From: Brevibacterium zhoupengii
Lineage (GTDB): Bacteria > Actinomycetota > Actinomycetes > Actinomycetales > Brevibacteriaceae
Direction of reading: 5' to 3'
Assembly (NCBI RefSeq): GCF_021117425.1
Contig: NZ_CP088298.1
Coordinates: forward strand, 2,170,001 to 2,234,000
Length of the DNA stretch: 64,000 nt
Part shown: positions 8,919 through 18,161 of the stretch, piece after piece
How the letters are laid out: each line of letters opens with the position of its first letter
Position numbering within the stretch: the stretch's first letter is position 1
Made by a program: the position numbers and the translations under genes
Notes under the pieces: generated by a model
Database searches by the model: none
What the model was told of the DNA's origin: nothing
The model's input: the letters and a program-made list of their open reading frames with translations, nothing else

Positions 8919-9227
8919 ATGGTCTATGCCATTGTCCGTGCCGGTGGCCATCAGGAAAAGGTCAGCGTCGGCGACATCATCACAGTTAACCGAATGAAGG
9001 CGAAGGCCGGAGAGAGCGTCGAACTCGACGCCGTCCTCCTCGTCGACGGTGAGACTGTCACGACCGACGTCGACGCCTTGTCGAAGGTCGCTGTCAGCGC
9101 TGAGGTCGTCAATGAACTTCGCGGTCCCAAGATCATCATTCAGAAGTACAAGAACAAGACCGGTTACAAGAAGCGTCAGGGCCACCGCCAGGACCTCACC
9201 CGTCTGAAGATCACGAACATCAAGTAA
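8919..9227 (+). CDS. rplU: 50S ribosomal protein L21
   Basis: A 102-residue L21 of standard length ([19 protein letters not shown] ... [20 protein letters not shown]). It binds 23S rRNA in the large subunit. I chose ATG 8919, after AGAAAGGG, over the in-frame ATG at 8838, because family members begin at MVYAIV. It is followed 13 bases later by rpmA, the conserved order. Confidence 0.97.
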   Translation: MVYAIVRAGGHQEKVSVGDIITVNRMKAKAGESVELDAVLLVDGETVTTDVDALSKVAVSAEVVNELRGPKIIIQKYKNKTGYKKRQGHRQDLTRLKITNIK

Positions 9228-9240
9228 GAGGAGACTTCAC

Positions 9241-9492
9241 ATGTCAAGCAAAAAGGGAGTCAGCTCGTCCCGCAACGGTCGCGACTCGAACCCGCAGTAC
9301 CTCGGTGTGAAGCGCTTCGGTGGACAGGTTGTCAAAGCCGGAGAGATCATCGTTCGCCAGCGCGGAACCAAGTTCCACCCAGGTGCCAACGTCGGACGCG
9401 GCGGAGACGACACACTCTTCGCACTGTCCGCAGGAGCCGTGGAATTCGGCAAACGCAATGGTCGCAAGATCGTCAACATCGTCGGCGCTTGA
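9241..9492 (+). CDS. rpmA: 50S ribosomal protein L27
   Basis: An 83-residue L27 with the usual [41 protein letters not shown] core. Its N-terminus reaches the peptidyl transferase centre. No N-terminal cleavage extension of the Firmicutes kind is present. RBS AGGAG precedes the ATG. It forms a unit with rplU and upstream of obg. Confidence 0.97.
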   Translation: MSSKKGVSSSRNGRDSNPQYLGVKRFGGQVVKAGEIIVRQRGTKFHPGANVGRGGDDTLFALSAGAVEFGKRNGRKIVNIVGA

Positions 9493-9526
9493 TCGACTAG
9501 TTCTGTTTTTCCCCTGTTAGGGGTCC

Positions 9527-9558
9527 ATGAAGGGTGAGTCTCGAGACTCACCCTTCAT
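9527..9558. terminator. Perfect 32-base palindrome between rpmA and obg
   Basis: ATGAAGGGTGAGTCTC is followed directly by its reverse complement, giving a 16-bp perfect inverted repeat that ends 16 bases before the obg ATG. A smaller hairpin, CCCC-TGTTA-GGGG, precedes it at 9511-9523. There is no T tract. It could be a terminator that partly separates obg from the ribosomal protein genes, or an mRNA processing or stability site. Confidence 0.6.
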
Positions 9559-9574
9559 CTGATATAAGGACATT

Positions 9575-11137
9575 ATGGCCACCGAGTTCATAGACCGTGT
9601 CACAGTCCATCTTTCCGCCGGAGACGGCGGCAACGGCTGCGCCTCGATCAGGCGCGAGAAGTTCAAACCACTTGGCGGACCTGACGGCGCCAACGGCGGC
9701 CAGGGCGGCGACGTCAAATTCGTCGTCGACACCCAGACCACCACGTTGCTCCCCCTGCACCACCGTCCGCATCTGACTGCGGACGATGGCGGAATCGGGA
9801 AGGGCGATCTGCGACATGGTGCTGACGGGGGAGACCTCGTCATCGCTGTCCCAGAGGGCACGGTTGTGAAGAGCAAGGACGGCGAGATCATCGCCGACCT
9901 CGTCGAAGCCGGAACCGAATACGTTGCCGCCGCAGGTGGTCGCGGCGGCCTCGGCAACGCGGCATTGGCATCGTCGAAGCGCAAGGCTCCGGGCTTCGCC
10001 CTGCTGGGTGAGCCCGGCGAAGCGCTGAGCTTGGTGCTGGAGTTGAAGACGATCGCGGACATCGCACTCGTCGGATACCCCTCAGCAGGCAAGTCCAGCC
10101 TCATCGCCGCTATGTCTGAGGCCAAGCCGAAGATCGCGGACTACCCGTTCACGACACTCGTGCCCAACCTCGGCGTGGTTCAGGCCGGCGATGTGCGATA
10201 CACGATCGCCGATGTCCCGGGACTGATCCCGGGCGCGTCCGAAGGCAAGGGGCTTGGCCTCGAATTCCTTCGCCACGTCGAGCGCTGCGCCGCCCTGGTC
10301 CACGTCGTCGACATGGCGACGTGGGAACCGGGCCGCGATCCCGTCTCGGACCTGACGATCATCGAATCGGAGCTTGCCGCCTACGCGGTCGACCTTGACG
10401 ACGGAAGCGGGCTGCTGCCTCTGTCGGACCGTCCGAAACTGGTGGCACTCAACAAGGTCGACATTCCTGATGGCCATGACCTGGCCGATATTGTTCGCCC
10501 CGACCTCGAAGCCGCTGGCTATCGAGTGTTTGAGATCTCCGCTGTCAGTCACATCGGTTTGCGGGAACTCTCATTCGCCATGGCAGAACTCGTCACAGCC
10601 GAACGTGAGCGTCGTGCAGAATTCGAGGCAACACCGCAGCGTGTCGTCATTCGTCCCCGAGCAGTGGACGACCGCGGATTCCAGGTGCAGGCCGAAAGCG
10701 ACGATGACGGTCCGGTCTTCCGGATCCGTGGAGTCAAACCCGAACGTTGGGTGCGACAGACTGACTTCGCCAATGATGAGGCCGTCGGCTATCTCGCCGA
10801 CCGGCTTGATCGTCTCGGTGTCGAGGAGTCTCTGTTCAAGGCCGGTGCCAAGCCCGGCGACACGATCGTGATCGGCGGAGACGACGGCGTCGTCTTCGAC
10901 TGGGATCCGACAAGTGTGGGCGGCGCTGAGCTCTTGGGCAGCCGCGGGACAGATCTGCGTTTGGAGGACGACACTCGGTCCACGCGCAAGGAGCGCAAGG
11001 CGGCATTCCACGACCGCATGGATGCCAAGGCCGCAGTCCGCGCCGAGCAGGAACAGGAGCGTCTTGCAGAGCGCGCTGTCCGCAGTCGCGAAAGTTCGGA
11101 AGCGTCCGCCTCCGATGCCGAGTCCGGTCAGGAATGA
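9575..11137 (+). CDS. obgE: Obg family GTPase
   Basis: A 520-residue ribosome-associated GTPase acting in large-subunit maturation and stress control. Residues 1 to about 158 form the Gly-rich Obg fold ([30 protein letters not shown]), then the G domain with G1 [11 protein letters not shown]3 DVPGL and G4 NKVD, and a C-terminal OCT domain ([39 protein letters not shown]), typical of Gram-positive Obg. A charged tail ends the protein. The stop overlaps the proB start (ATGA), so the two are translationally coupled. Confidence 0.96.
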   Translation: MATEFIDRVTVHLSAGDGGNGCASIRREKFKPLGGPDGANGGQGGDVKFVVDTQTTTLLPLHHRPHLTADDGGIGKGDLRHGADGGDLVIAVPEGTVVKSKDGEIIADLVEAGTEYVAAAGGRGGLGNAALASSKRKAPGFALLGEPGEALSLVLELKTIADIALVGYPSAGKSSLIAAMSEAKPKIADYPFTTLVPNLGVVQAGDVRYTIADVPGLIPGASEGKGLGLEFLRHVERCAALVHVVDMATWEPGRDPVSDLTIIESELAAYAVDLDDGSGLLPLSDRPKLVALNKVDIPDGHDLADIVRPDLEAAGYRVFEISAVSHIGLRELSFAMAELVTAERERRAEFEATPQRVVIRPRAVDDRGFQVQAESDDDGPVFRIRGVKPERWVRQTDFANDEAVGYLADRLDRLGVEESLFKAGAKPGDTIVIGGDDGVVFDWDPTSVGGAELLGSRGTDLRLEDDTRSTRKERKAAFHDRMDAKAAVRAEQEQERLAERAVRSRESSEASASDAESGQE

Positions 11138-12300
11138 ACGAGAGTTCGTCCCCCGCTGCTGAGAGCCTCCCGGCGCGCACCGATATCGCCACGGCCCGGC
11201 GCATTGTGATCAAGGTCGGATCCTCCTCGCTGACGACCCTCGACGGAGGCTTGGACGAGGCGAAACTGATTGCGCTGACCGATGTCATCGGTGCCCACCG
11301 TGCCGCAGGACATGAGGTCATCCTCGTGTCCTCCGGCGCGATCGCCGCCGGGCTCGAGCCCATGGGGCTGTACAAGCGCCCACGTGACCTCGCCACACAG
11401 CAGGCAGCAGCCGGAGTCGGCCAAGGCCTGCTGATGGCCGCCTACACCCGGGCGCTTGGTCGATACGACCTGGTGCCCGGACAGGTCCTGCTCTCGGCAG
11501 ATGACCTGATTCGTCGCACCAGGTACAGAAATGCCCAACGCGCGATCGACAAGCTGCTCGCGCTCGGGACCTTGCCGATCGTCAATGAGAACGACGCCGT
11601 GGCGACCGAGGAGATCCGATTCGGCGACAACGATCGTCTGGCCGCTCTCGTCGCACACCTCTCACACGCCGACGCCCTCGTGCTTCTGTCGGACGTCGAC
11701 GCCCTGTATTCGGGGCCACCGAATCTGCCCGAGTCCGTGCGCATCGAACACGTCTCAAGCATCGCCGATCTCGGCGACATCGCCATCGGCGGAACAGGAT
11801 CGGCCGGCACAGGAACCGGAGGCATGGCGACGAAGGTCGAAGCTGCGCTGATGGTGGCCGACTCGGGGATCCCTGCGGTGCTCACCTCTGCAGACAAGGT
11901 CTCAGGAGTGCTCAGAGGCGACCACGTGGGCACCTGGTTCTCCGTGACGCATAAACGACGCGGGACCCGGCTGCTGTGGTTGCGGCACCTGGCGCGGACC
12001 TTCGGTTCGGTGACGATCGACAAAGGTGCTGAATCGGCAGTGCTCTCCAGAGGGACATCCCTGCTGGCGGCCGGAGTCACAGGTGTGACCGGCGATTTCG
12101 AAGCGGGCGATCCCATCGAGATCAGGAACCTCGACGGTGCGACCATCGCCCGTGGAATGACCAACTTCTCAGCACATGAGCTGCCTTCGATGTTCGGCTT
12201 CTCCACGGACGAACTTGGCACCCGTCTGGGAAATGATTACCGTAAAGAGGTCATCCATCGCAATGATCTCGTACTCACTCACGTGAGCGGGGGGAGATAG
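11134..12300 (+). CDS. proB: Glutamate 5-kinase
   Basis: A 388-residue enzyme for the first step of proline synthesis, phosphorylating glutamate. The amino acid kinase domain ([13 protein letters not shown] at the N-terminus, [40 protein letters not shown]) is followed by a C-terminal PUA domain from about residue 290. It overlaps obg by four bases and is followed three bases later by proA, so obg-proB-proA probably form one operon. Confidence 0.96.
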   Translation: MNESSSPAAESLPARTDIATARRIVIKVGSSSLTTLDGGLDEAKLIALTDVIGAHRAAGHEVILVSSGAIAAGLEPMGLYKRPRDLATQQAAAGVGQGLLMAAYTRALGRYDLVPGQVLLSADDLIRRTRYRNAQRAIDKLLALGTLPIVNENDAVATEEIRFGDNDRLAALVAHLSHADALVLLSDVDALYSGPPNLPESVRIEHVSSIADLGDIAIGGTGSAGTGTGGMATKVEAALMVADSGIPAVLTSADKVSGVLRGDHVGTWFSVTHKRRGTRLLWLRHLARTFGSVTIDKGAESAVLSRGTSLLAAGVTGVTGDFEAGDPIEIRNLDGATIARGMTNFSAHELPSMFGFSTDELGTRLGNDYRKEVIHRNDLVLTHVSGGR

Positions 12301-12303
12301 TCC

Positions 12304-13593
12304 ATGACCACTGTATCCGAGATACATCCGAAGACCGTCCGGGGTGTGACGAGAGTCGTCCGCAACGCCAAGAGCGCCGCAGCTCATTTGGCTACCTCGT
12401 CGACTGCTGAGAAAGACGCCGGGCTGCGTGCGATCGCAGATGCTCTGCGTGAGAATTCAGACCGCATCGTCAAAGCCAATGAAGCCGATATCGCCGCCGG
12501 CATCGACAACGGCATGAACGACGGTCTTCTTGACCGGCTTCGCCTCGATCATGATCGCATCGAAGCCATCGCCGCTTCGGTCGGAACGATCATCGATCTT
12601 GACGACCCAGTGGGCAACGTCGTGGTGGGCCGGGTCCTGCCCAACGGAATCCGTCTGACCCAGAACCGTGTGCCGATGGGCGTGATCGGCGCGATCTACG
12701 AAGCTCGCCCCAACGTCACCGTCGACATCGCGATCCTGGCTCTCAAAGCAGGCAATGCCACGGTGCTGCGCGGTGGCTCCGCGGCTCATAACTCCAACAC
12801 TGAGATCATCTCCGTGCTGCGCAAAGCCGTGGAGTCGGCAGGTCTGCCCGCGGATTCGATCAACGGAATCGACCAATACGGACGCGACGGCGCCACTGTG
12901 CTCATGAACGCGCGTGACTACGTCGACCTTCTGATTCCACGCGGTGGTGCCGAACTCATCAACACTGTGGTGCAGGAATCGCTGGTTCCGGTCATCGAAA
13001 CCGGAATCGGGAACGTCCATATGTTCATCGATTCATCCGCGACCGTGAAGAATTCGGTGGACCTCGTCGTCAATTCGAAGACGCATCGGCCCAGCGTCTG
13101 CAATTCCTTGGAAACCCTGCTGGTCCATGAGAAGGCAGCCAAACGCGTCCTGCCCAAGATCCTCGACCGGCTCGACAAGGCCGGGGTCGTACTGCACGCC
13201 GACACCACCGTCGCGGCGCTGGCACCGGAGACGATGAAGGTCAAGCGTGTGTCTCGACGCGACTGGGCGAAGGAATATCTTGACCTCGAACTCGCGGTGA
13301 AGGTCGTGTCAGGAATCGACGAAGCCATCGAACATATTCGCGCCTATTCCTCGGGTCACACCGAGGTGATCGTGACCAAGGATCTCGACAACGCCGAGAC
13401 TTTCGTCACAGCAATCGATGCTGCAGCTGTCGGTGTCAACGTCTCCACCCGTTTCACCGATGGGGGAGAGCTCGGCTTCGGTGCCGAGGTGGGTATCTCC
13501 ACCCAGAAGCTCCACGCCCGTGGACCCATGGGCGTCGAACAGCTGACGACGACGAAGTGGGTCATGATGGGCAATGGTCAGATCCGCGACTGA
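12304..13593 (+). CDS. proA: Glutamate-5-semialdehyde dehydrogenase (gamma-glutamyl phosphate reductase)
   Basis: A 429-residue NADPH-dependent reductase for the second step of proline synthesis. It has the aldehyde dehydrogenase fold, with the catalytic cysteine in the segment KTHRPSVCNSLETLLVHE and the family motifs MGVIGAIYEARPNVTVDIA and FTDGGELGFGAEVGISTQKLHARGPMG. It sits directly after proB and uses its product. Confidence 0.97.
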   Translation: MTTVSEIHPKTVRGVTRVVRNAKSAAAHLATSSTAEKDAGLRAIADALRENSDRIVKANEADIAAGIDNGMNDGLLDRLRLDHDRIEAIAASVGTIIDLDDPVGNVVVGRVLPNGIRLTQNRVPMGVIGAIYEARPNVTVDIAILALKAGNATVLRGGSAAHNSNTEIISVLRKAVESAGLPADSINGIDQYGRDGATVLMNARDYVDLLIPRGGAELINTVVQESLVPVIETGIGNVHMFIDSSATVKNSVDLVVNSKTHRPSVCNSLETLLVHEKAAKRVLPKILDRLDKAGVVLHADTTVAALAPETMKVKRVSRRDWAKEYLDLELAVKVVSGIDEAIEHIRAYSSGHTEVIVTKDLDNAETFVTAIDAAAVGVNVSTRFTDGGELGFGAEVGISTQKLHARGPMGVEQLTTTKWVMMGNGQIRD

Positions 13594-13744
13594 CAACGCA
13601 CAGGTCAGAGAACGCCGACAGCCTACTCCGATCGAGCTCATCCTCATGTCGATGTCCACTTGTCTCGTCGTTCATGAGAAACTGGAGCCATAAGCACTGT
13701 GACGCAGGCACGCCGCGTCATCATCACTGATAAGGAGAGAACAC

Positions 13745-13909
13745 GTGAATGCAGCCCTGTTGACCACCGTTGCCGAAGGCGCGGAGAAGGCAGCCCACCA
13801 CACCGAATTGCCGATGGATCCGATCTTCTTCGGACTCATCACCCTCGCGATCTTCCTCTCGATGGCAGCAGTGACGCGGTCGTGGAAGGGCATCTCCAAC
13901 CGCCACTGA
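13745..13909 (+). CDS. Small single-pass membrane protein upstream of nadD
   Basis: A 54-residue protein starting at GTG 13745, after a strong AAGGAGAGA ribosome site. It has a short polar N-terminus, one transmembrane helix ([18 protein letters not shown]) and a basic end ([11 protein letters not shown]). The stop is one base before the nadD ATG. Small proteins of this design precede nadD in related actinobacteria. The function is unknown. Confidence 0.75.
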   Translation: MNAALLTTVAEGAEKAAHHTELPMDPIFFGLITLAIFLSMAAVTRSWKGISNRH

Positions 13910-13910
13910 T

Positions 13911-14516
13911 ATGGCTAAGCAAACACGCAGGGTCGGTGTCATGGGCGGCACCTTCGACCCCATTCACCACGGTCACCTGGTCGCCGCCAGCGAAGTGCAG
14001 TCGACCTTCGATCTCGACGAGGTCGTCTTCGTACCCACCGGCCGTCCGTATCAGAAGGACGTCGAAGAGGTCACCAGCGCCGAACATCGGTATCTGATGA
14101 CCGTCATCGCAACTGCATCGAACCCACGGTTCACCGTTTCTCGGGCCGACGTCGATCGGCCGGGGCCGACCTACACGATCGATACGCTTCGCGACCTGAC
14201 CAGAAGCTACGGATCCGACACGGAGATGTTCTTCATCACCGGCGCGGACGCTTTGGCTCAGATTCTGACGTGGAAGAATGTAGATGAGCTGTTTTCCTTG
14301 GCGCACTTCGTCGGAGTGAGCCGACCGGGACACGAACTTCGCAGTGAAGGTCTTCCGGTGGATCGATTGAGCTTGGTGCAGATTCCTGCACTCTCGATCT
14401 CGTCCACGGATTGCAGACTACGGGTGATGGATGGGGCGCCTGTCTGGTATCTCGTACCGGATGGGGTCGTTCAGTACATCGCGAAATACGAGTTGTACAG
14501 GAGTGAAAATGGCTGA
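13911..14516 (+). CDS. nadD: Nicotinate-nucleotide adenylyltransferase
   Basis: A 201-residue enzyme that makes deamido-NAD from nicotinate mononucleotide and ATP. The nucleotidyltransferase signature [12 protein letters not shown] is near the N-terminus and [11 protein letters not shown] near the C-terminus matches the ISSTxIR motif. Its end overlaps the next gene by eight bases. Order nadD - coiled membrane protein - rsfS - phosphatase is a common actinobacterial block. Confidence 0.96.
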   Translation: MAKQTRRVGVMGGTFDPIHHGHLVAASEVQSTFDLDEVVFVPTGRPYQKDVEEVTSAEHRYLMTVIATASNPRFTVSRADVDRPGPTYTIDTLRDLTRSYGSDTEMFFITGADALAQILTWKNVDELFSLAHFVGVSRPGHELRSEGLPVDRLSLVQIPALSISSTDCRLRVMDGAPVWYLVPDGVVQYIAKYELYRSENG

Positions 14517-15888
14517 GGAGCAGTTCACGTCACGTCGCGCCAGGCGAGAAGCCGAGCGGCTGGCCGCAGAACAGGCGTTCGAAGCACGAGAGACACCTGA
14601 GCAGCCAAGCGAATCGTCACCGAACAATCGGGCCGAACTGCTGAACCCACCGCCCGCACCCGCTGAGGCACCGGAATCGCGTACGAAGGCACCCGAGCCC
14701 AAGCCGAGTGATTCGAGTGCAGAGGCCGCTGAGGCCACGTCACGTTTCGACGCCGAGGACCGTCACGACCCGCAGCGAGCTCCACTGCCCCATTTCGAAT
14801 CCCGCACCGCGCGCAAGAGCTACCTGCGTGACAACGGGCTGTCCTCGGAAGGCGACGTCTCCACCGGCGCGACTCCAGTCATCGCCGGACCTGAGGAGAC
14901 AGCAGAAGACGAGACCTCTCCAGTAGGGTCGGGCAGCGCAGCTGTCACCGACAGCGATCCCGTTGATGCGGCAGGCTTCGGCGGATCGGCTGATGAGGTC
15001 GCCGCACGAGACTTCGAAGCTCCTGTCACAGCCGATTCGGCCCCACGCCCCACCGCACTTGACGATGATCCCCAGGACGCTCTGTCGCAGCCGATTGAGA
15101 AACTGGACGTCGAGGAGCCACCGGCAGCACCTGTCGCAAGACCTGCCTCGGCGCCCAAGCAGCACGACGCTCTGTCGGCTGAATCTGCACCAGCCGAGTC
15201 AGTCGCTCCAGTTGACCCAGTCAACTCGGCGACACCGGCAGCAGAGCAGGCCGCCCCCAGGGACCGCGGCGAGACCGTCGATGCCGACGCGCTCAACGGC
15301 GAGACGAACGACGAGCCCGGCGAGACGAGTCGCTCACGACGGATGCCCATCGTGAAGCCGCCAAGCAGCTCAGGCGTACGCGTCGTCACGGCTGCCTCGG
15401 CTCAGATTCCTGCAGTCGACGACGGCGAGACCAGCACCGATGCTCGTCCCGAGGCCGGCGGACCGAACACGAACCGTGCGGGGTCCCGTGCGGACTCCGA
15501 CGAGTCAAGGGCCCCGAACGCCGACTCCTCGGCAGCTGGCACGAGGGGATCCGGAAGTACTGCAGACGGTTTCGGCCCAGCTCAGCAGGCACAGTCCGGC
15601 GAGGAATCCTCGGCCTCATCGGATGATGCTGCCCGCGCGTTGGCCGCCAATCCGGAGACACGTCCGATGGAGACGGTGCCAGAGGCCTGGGCGCTGCCCA
15701 ACCCCGACTATGAGGACGAAGAGACAGAGAATCCTCCGGGCACTCGTATCCGCGCCAGCGAGGTCACCGGCCACGACGGTCGGATTCTTGTTGGCGAAGA
15801 ACCATCCAAAGTACCCTATGTAGTGCTGGGTGTCGCTGCGCTCTTCGCAGTCGCGCTCATCGTCATTGCACTGGTCATGTTGCTGTAA
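14509..15888 (+). CDS. Disordered, tail-anchored membrane protein
   Basis: A 459-residue protein of unknown function. It begins with a charged helix ([22 protein letters not shown]), continues with a long region rich in Ala, Pro, Glu, Asp and Ser that should be disordered, and ends with one transmembrane helix ([25 protein letters not shown]) at the extreme C-terminus. The start at ATG 14509, after AGGAG, overlaps nadD by eight bases. Position and shape match poorly conserved proteins between nadD and rsfS in actinobacteria. No catalytic motif is visible. Confidence 0.8.
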   Translation: MAEEQFTSRRARREAERLAAEQAFEARETPEQPSESSPNNRAELLNPPPAPAEAPESRTKAPEPKPSDSSAEAAEATSRFDAEDRHDPQRAPLPHFESRTARKSYLRDNGLSSEGDVSTGATPVIAGPEETAEDETSPVGSGSAAVTDSDPVDAAGFGGSADEVAARDFEAPVTADSAPRPTALDDDPQDALSQPIEKLDVEEPPAAPVARPASAPKQHDALSAESAPAESVAPVDPVNSATPAAEQAAPRDRGETVDADALNGETNDEPGETSRSRRMPIVKPPSSSGVRVVTAASAQIPAVDDGETSTDARPEAGGPNTNRAGSRADSDESRAPNADSSAAGTRGSGSTADGFGPAQQAQSGEESSASSDDAARALAANPETRPMETVPEAWALPNPDYEDEETENPPGTRIRASEVTGHDGRILVGEEPSKVPYVVLGVAALFAVALIVIALVMLL

Positions 15889-15905
15889 TCATCTGAAAGG
15901 CTCTT

Positions 15906-16295
15906 GTGAGCGAGATCGTTGAATCAACCCAAATGCTGAGGACCGCCGCACGTGCAGCGGACGACAAGCTCGGCACCGATCAGGTGGCTCTTGATGTCAG
16001 TGCCACCCTCTACATCACTGATGCCTTCCTCATCATCTCTGCGGAGAACGATCGACAGATCGGATCGATCGTCGACGCTGTCGAAGAAGCTGTGCAGACG
16101 GCCTACGGCCGCACACCGCTACGTCGTGAAGGTCGGGGCAGCGGCGATTGGGTCCTGCTCGACTTCGGCGACATCGTCGTCCACGTCTTCTCACCCGAAC
16201 AGCGCGAATACTACGCGCTCGAACGTCTGTGGAAGGACTGCCCGGTCATTGATCTGGAGCTTCCGGAACATTCCGGCGCCGACGACGCTCAATGA
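15906..16295 (+). CDS. rsfS: Ribosomal silencing factor RsfS
   Basis: A 129-residue RsfS/Iojap protein that binds L14 and blocks subunit joining under starvation. The segments ALDVSATLYITDAFLIISAENDRQIGSIVDAVEEA and GRGSGDWVLLDFGDIVVHVFSPEQREYYALERLW are the family core. It starts at GTG 15906 after GAAAGG and overlaps the following gene by four bases (ATGA). Confidence 0.95.
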   Translation: MSEIVESTQMLRTAARAADDKLGTDQVALDVSATLYITDAFLIISAENDRQIGSIVDAVEEAVQTAYGRTPLRREGRGSGDWVLLDFGDIVVHVFSPEQREYYALERLWKDCPVIDLELPEHSGADDAQ

Positions 16296-16888
16296 CCAAG
16301 ACTGTCATCGTCTGGCGCCATGGCCAGACGGACTACAACGTCGAACGTCGTTTCCAGGGACAGTCAGATATCCCCCTCAACGAACTGGGTCGGACACAGG
16401 CAGCGCAGGCAGCGAGCTACCTCAGCGAGCTGGCACCGGAGCTCATCGTCTCCTCTGACCTGTCACGGGCCGCCGACACGGCCGATGAACTGGCTTCCCG
16501 TCTGAACATCCAGGTGACACGGGATCACCGTCTGCGTGAGACCGCATTCGGTCAATGGGAAGGCCACACCCGCGACGAACTCAGCGCCACCTGGCCCGAT
16601 GCGCTCGAACAATGGCTCAGCGGAGCTGATATGAACCCTCCCGGTGGGGAATCACGATCCGAGTCGGGCCAACGCGTCGCCTCGGCGATCACCGAGATCG
16701 TCAATGGAACGCAAGCGCAGACGATCGTCATCGTCGCTCACGGCGCGGTCCTGCGCGCAGCTGCAGAGCTGCTGCTGGGCATGGACGGGCCAGGGCGCCT
16801 GGCTGTCCTGGGCAACTGCGGACACGGCGAGTTCGCCTTCACCGGGATCAACTGGATCCTCCGCAGCTGGGGCACTGTTCCTTCCTGA
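16292..16888 (+). CDS. Histidine phosphatase family protein
   Basis: A 198-residue phosphoglycerate-mutase-like phosphatase. The catalytic RHG motif (VWRHGQTDYNVERRFQGQSDIPLNELG) and the second histidine (IVIVAHGAVLRAA) are present, as is an acid residue in ETAFGQWEG. In actinobacteria the gene at this spot, next to rsfS, is often a glucosyl-3-phosphoglycerate phosphatase, but substrate cannot be proved here. It is translationally coupled to rsfS. Confidence 0.88.
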   Translation: MTKTVIVWRHGQTDYNVERRFQGQSDIPLNELGRTQAAQAASYLSELAPELIVSSDLSRAADTADELASRLNIQVTRDHRLRETAFGQWEGHTRDELSATWPDALEQWLSGADMNPPGGESRSESGQRVASAITEIVNGTQAQTIVIVAHGAVLRAAAELLLGMDGPGRLAVLGNCGHGEFAFTGINWILRSWGTVPS

Positions 16889-16906
16889 CACGCCCGCCCG
16901 CCAGGC

Positions 16907-18037
16907 TCACTGGCGCAGTGCGTGGACCTCGCGGATCATGCCCACCAGCGCGCGAGCCGATGAATCCCAGTCAAAGGCTGTTGCCTGTTTCTGGCCCGCA
17001 GCGGAGAGCTCGGACCAGAGCTTCGCATCGGTGAGGCGAGTGATTCCAGCCGCCACGTCACCGGCATCATCGGGGTCGAAGTACACGGCGGCGTTCCCGG
17101 CGATCTCGTGGAAGATCGCAATGTCCGAAATCGCCACCGGCACACCTTGGGCCATCGCCTCGATGACAGGGAGTCCGAATCCCTCCTCCTGAGACGCCGT
17201 GACCAGGGCAGTCGCTCCCTCGAGCAGCGCCGCGTATTCCTCATCGCTGACACCTCGGTGGAAGATCACCTTCGCCCGGTCAGGGATCAGCGCACGCAGC
17301 GCAGCCTCATGCCTGCCGTCGATGCGACTGGCGATGTGCAGGGTCCACCCCGGGAGGTGCTGCAGCGAACGGATGAGGGTTTCGACGTTCTTATACGGCA
17401 GGAACGAACCCATGTAGACCAAGGACCGGGCATCGTGCCTGTTCACTGACCTAGATCCGGCCACAGCAACCTCGGCGGCGTTGGAGACCACGGTCACCGG
17501 CTTCGACGACAGGCGGTGATCGGCGATGAGCCCCTTCGTCGTCTGACTCACCGCCGCGATCGCATCGGCGCGCCCCAGCAGCAGACGCTGTGGTGCAAAG
17601 CTGAGGTGGTAGGCCCGCCACAGCAGTCGCACAGCTGCCGGGAGATCGGCAGGGGGCAGCGGATGCGAATAGTAGATGAGGTCATGGACGGTGAGAATGA
17701 GCCCGTATCGGCGTCCTGTGGACCCCATGACCTGCATGGTGGAGAAGACGACGTCGGCGCCGAGGGCATTGAGCTGCTTGGCGATGACGACCTCCTTTGC
17801 GGAGGTGGGGGAGTTGAGCTTGACCCATCGGCACTTTGGAAGCAGAGCGAGCTGATCTTCGTCACTGATGATCGCGGTGACCTCGATGTCGGTCCCGGCG
17901 ACGGCGCTGAGCAGGGCCTCGAGCAGGCACGAACCATAACGGGAGATGCCGTCGTGATGGGTCGTGCGGGTGAAGCGAGCGTCGAAGAACACGCGGATCG
18001 TGTCGCTCGTCTGAGGGGTGCCTGTGCTTTTGCTCAT
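16907..18037 (-). CDS. Glycosyltransferase family 4 (GT-B) protein
   Basis: A 376-residue GT-B glycosyltransferase. The donor-binding segment EEGFGLPVIEAMAQGVPVAISDIAIFHEIAGNAAVYFDPDD is clear, as is VYMGSFLPYKNVETLIRSL. The N-terminus begins with a short polar stretch and VFFDARFTRTTHHDGISRYG. I chose ATG 18037, after CGGAG; a start nine codons upstream is possible. It is convergent with the phosphatase and divergent from the mrp operon. Acceptor and donor are unknown. Confidence 0.85.
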   Translation of the reverse strand: MSKSTGTPQTSDTIRVFFDARFTRTTHHDGISRYGSCLLEALLSAVAGTDIEVTAIISDEDQLALLPKCRWVKLNSPTSAKEVVIAKQLNALGADVVFSTMQVMGSTGRRYGLILTVHDLIYYSHPLPPADLPAAVRLLWRAYHLSFAPQRLLLGRADAIAAVSQTTKGLIADHRLSSKPVTVVSNAAEVAVAGSRSVNRHDARSLVYMGSFLPYKNVETLIRSLQHLPGWTLHIASRIDGRHEAALRALIPDRAKVIFHRGVSDEEYAALLEGATALVTASQEEGFGLPVIEAMAQGVPVAISDIAIFHEIAGNAAVYFDPDDAGDVAAGITRLTDAKLWSELSAAGQKQATAFDWDSSARALVGMIREVHALRQ

Positions 18038-18161
18038 GGAACTCCGAGTCGATAGTCTGATCATCTGTAAGTCTGCGTCTGCGAGAGACTGCGTTCATTG
18101 TGTCGAAGGGTCAGTGAGTGAAGGAAGCATCACCTGCGTCCGGGGCCCTGAGGTCTCGATC

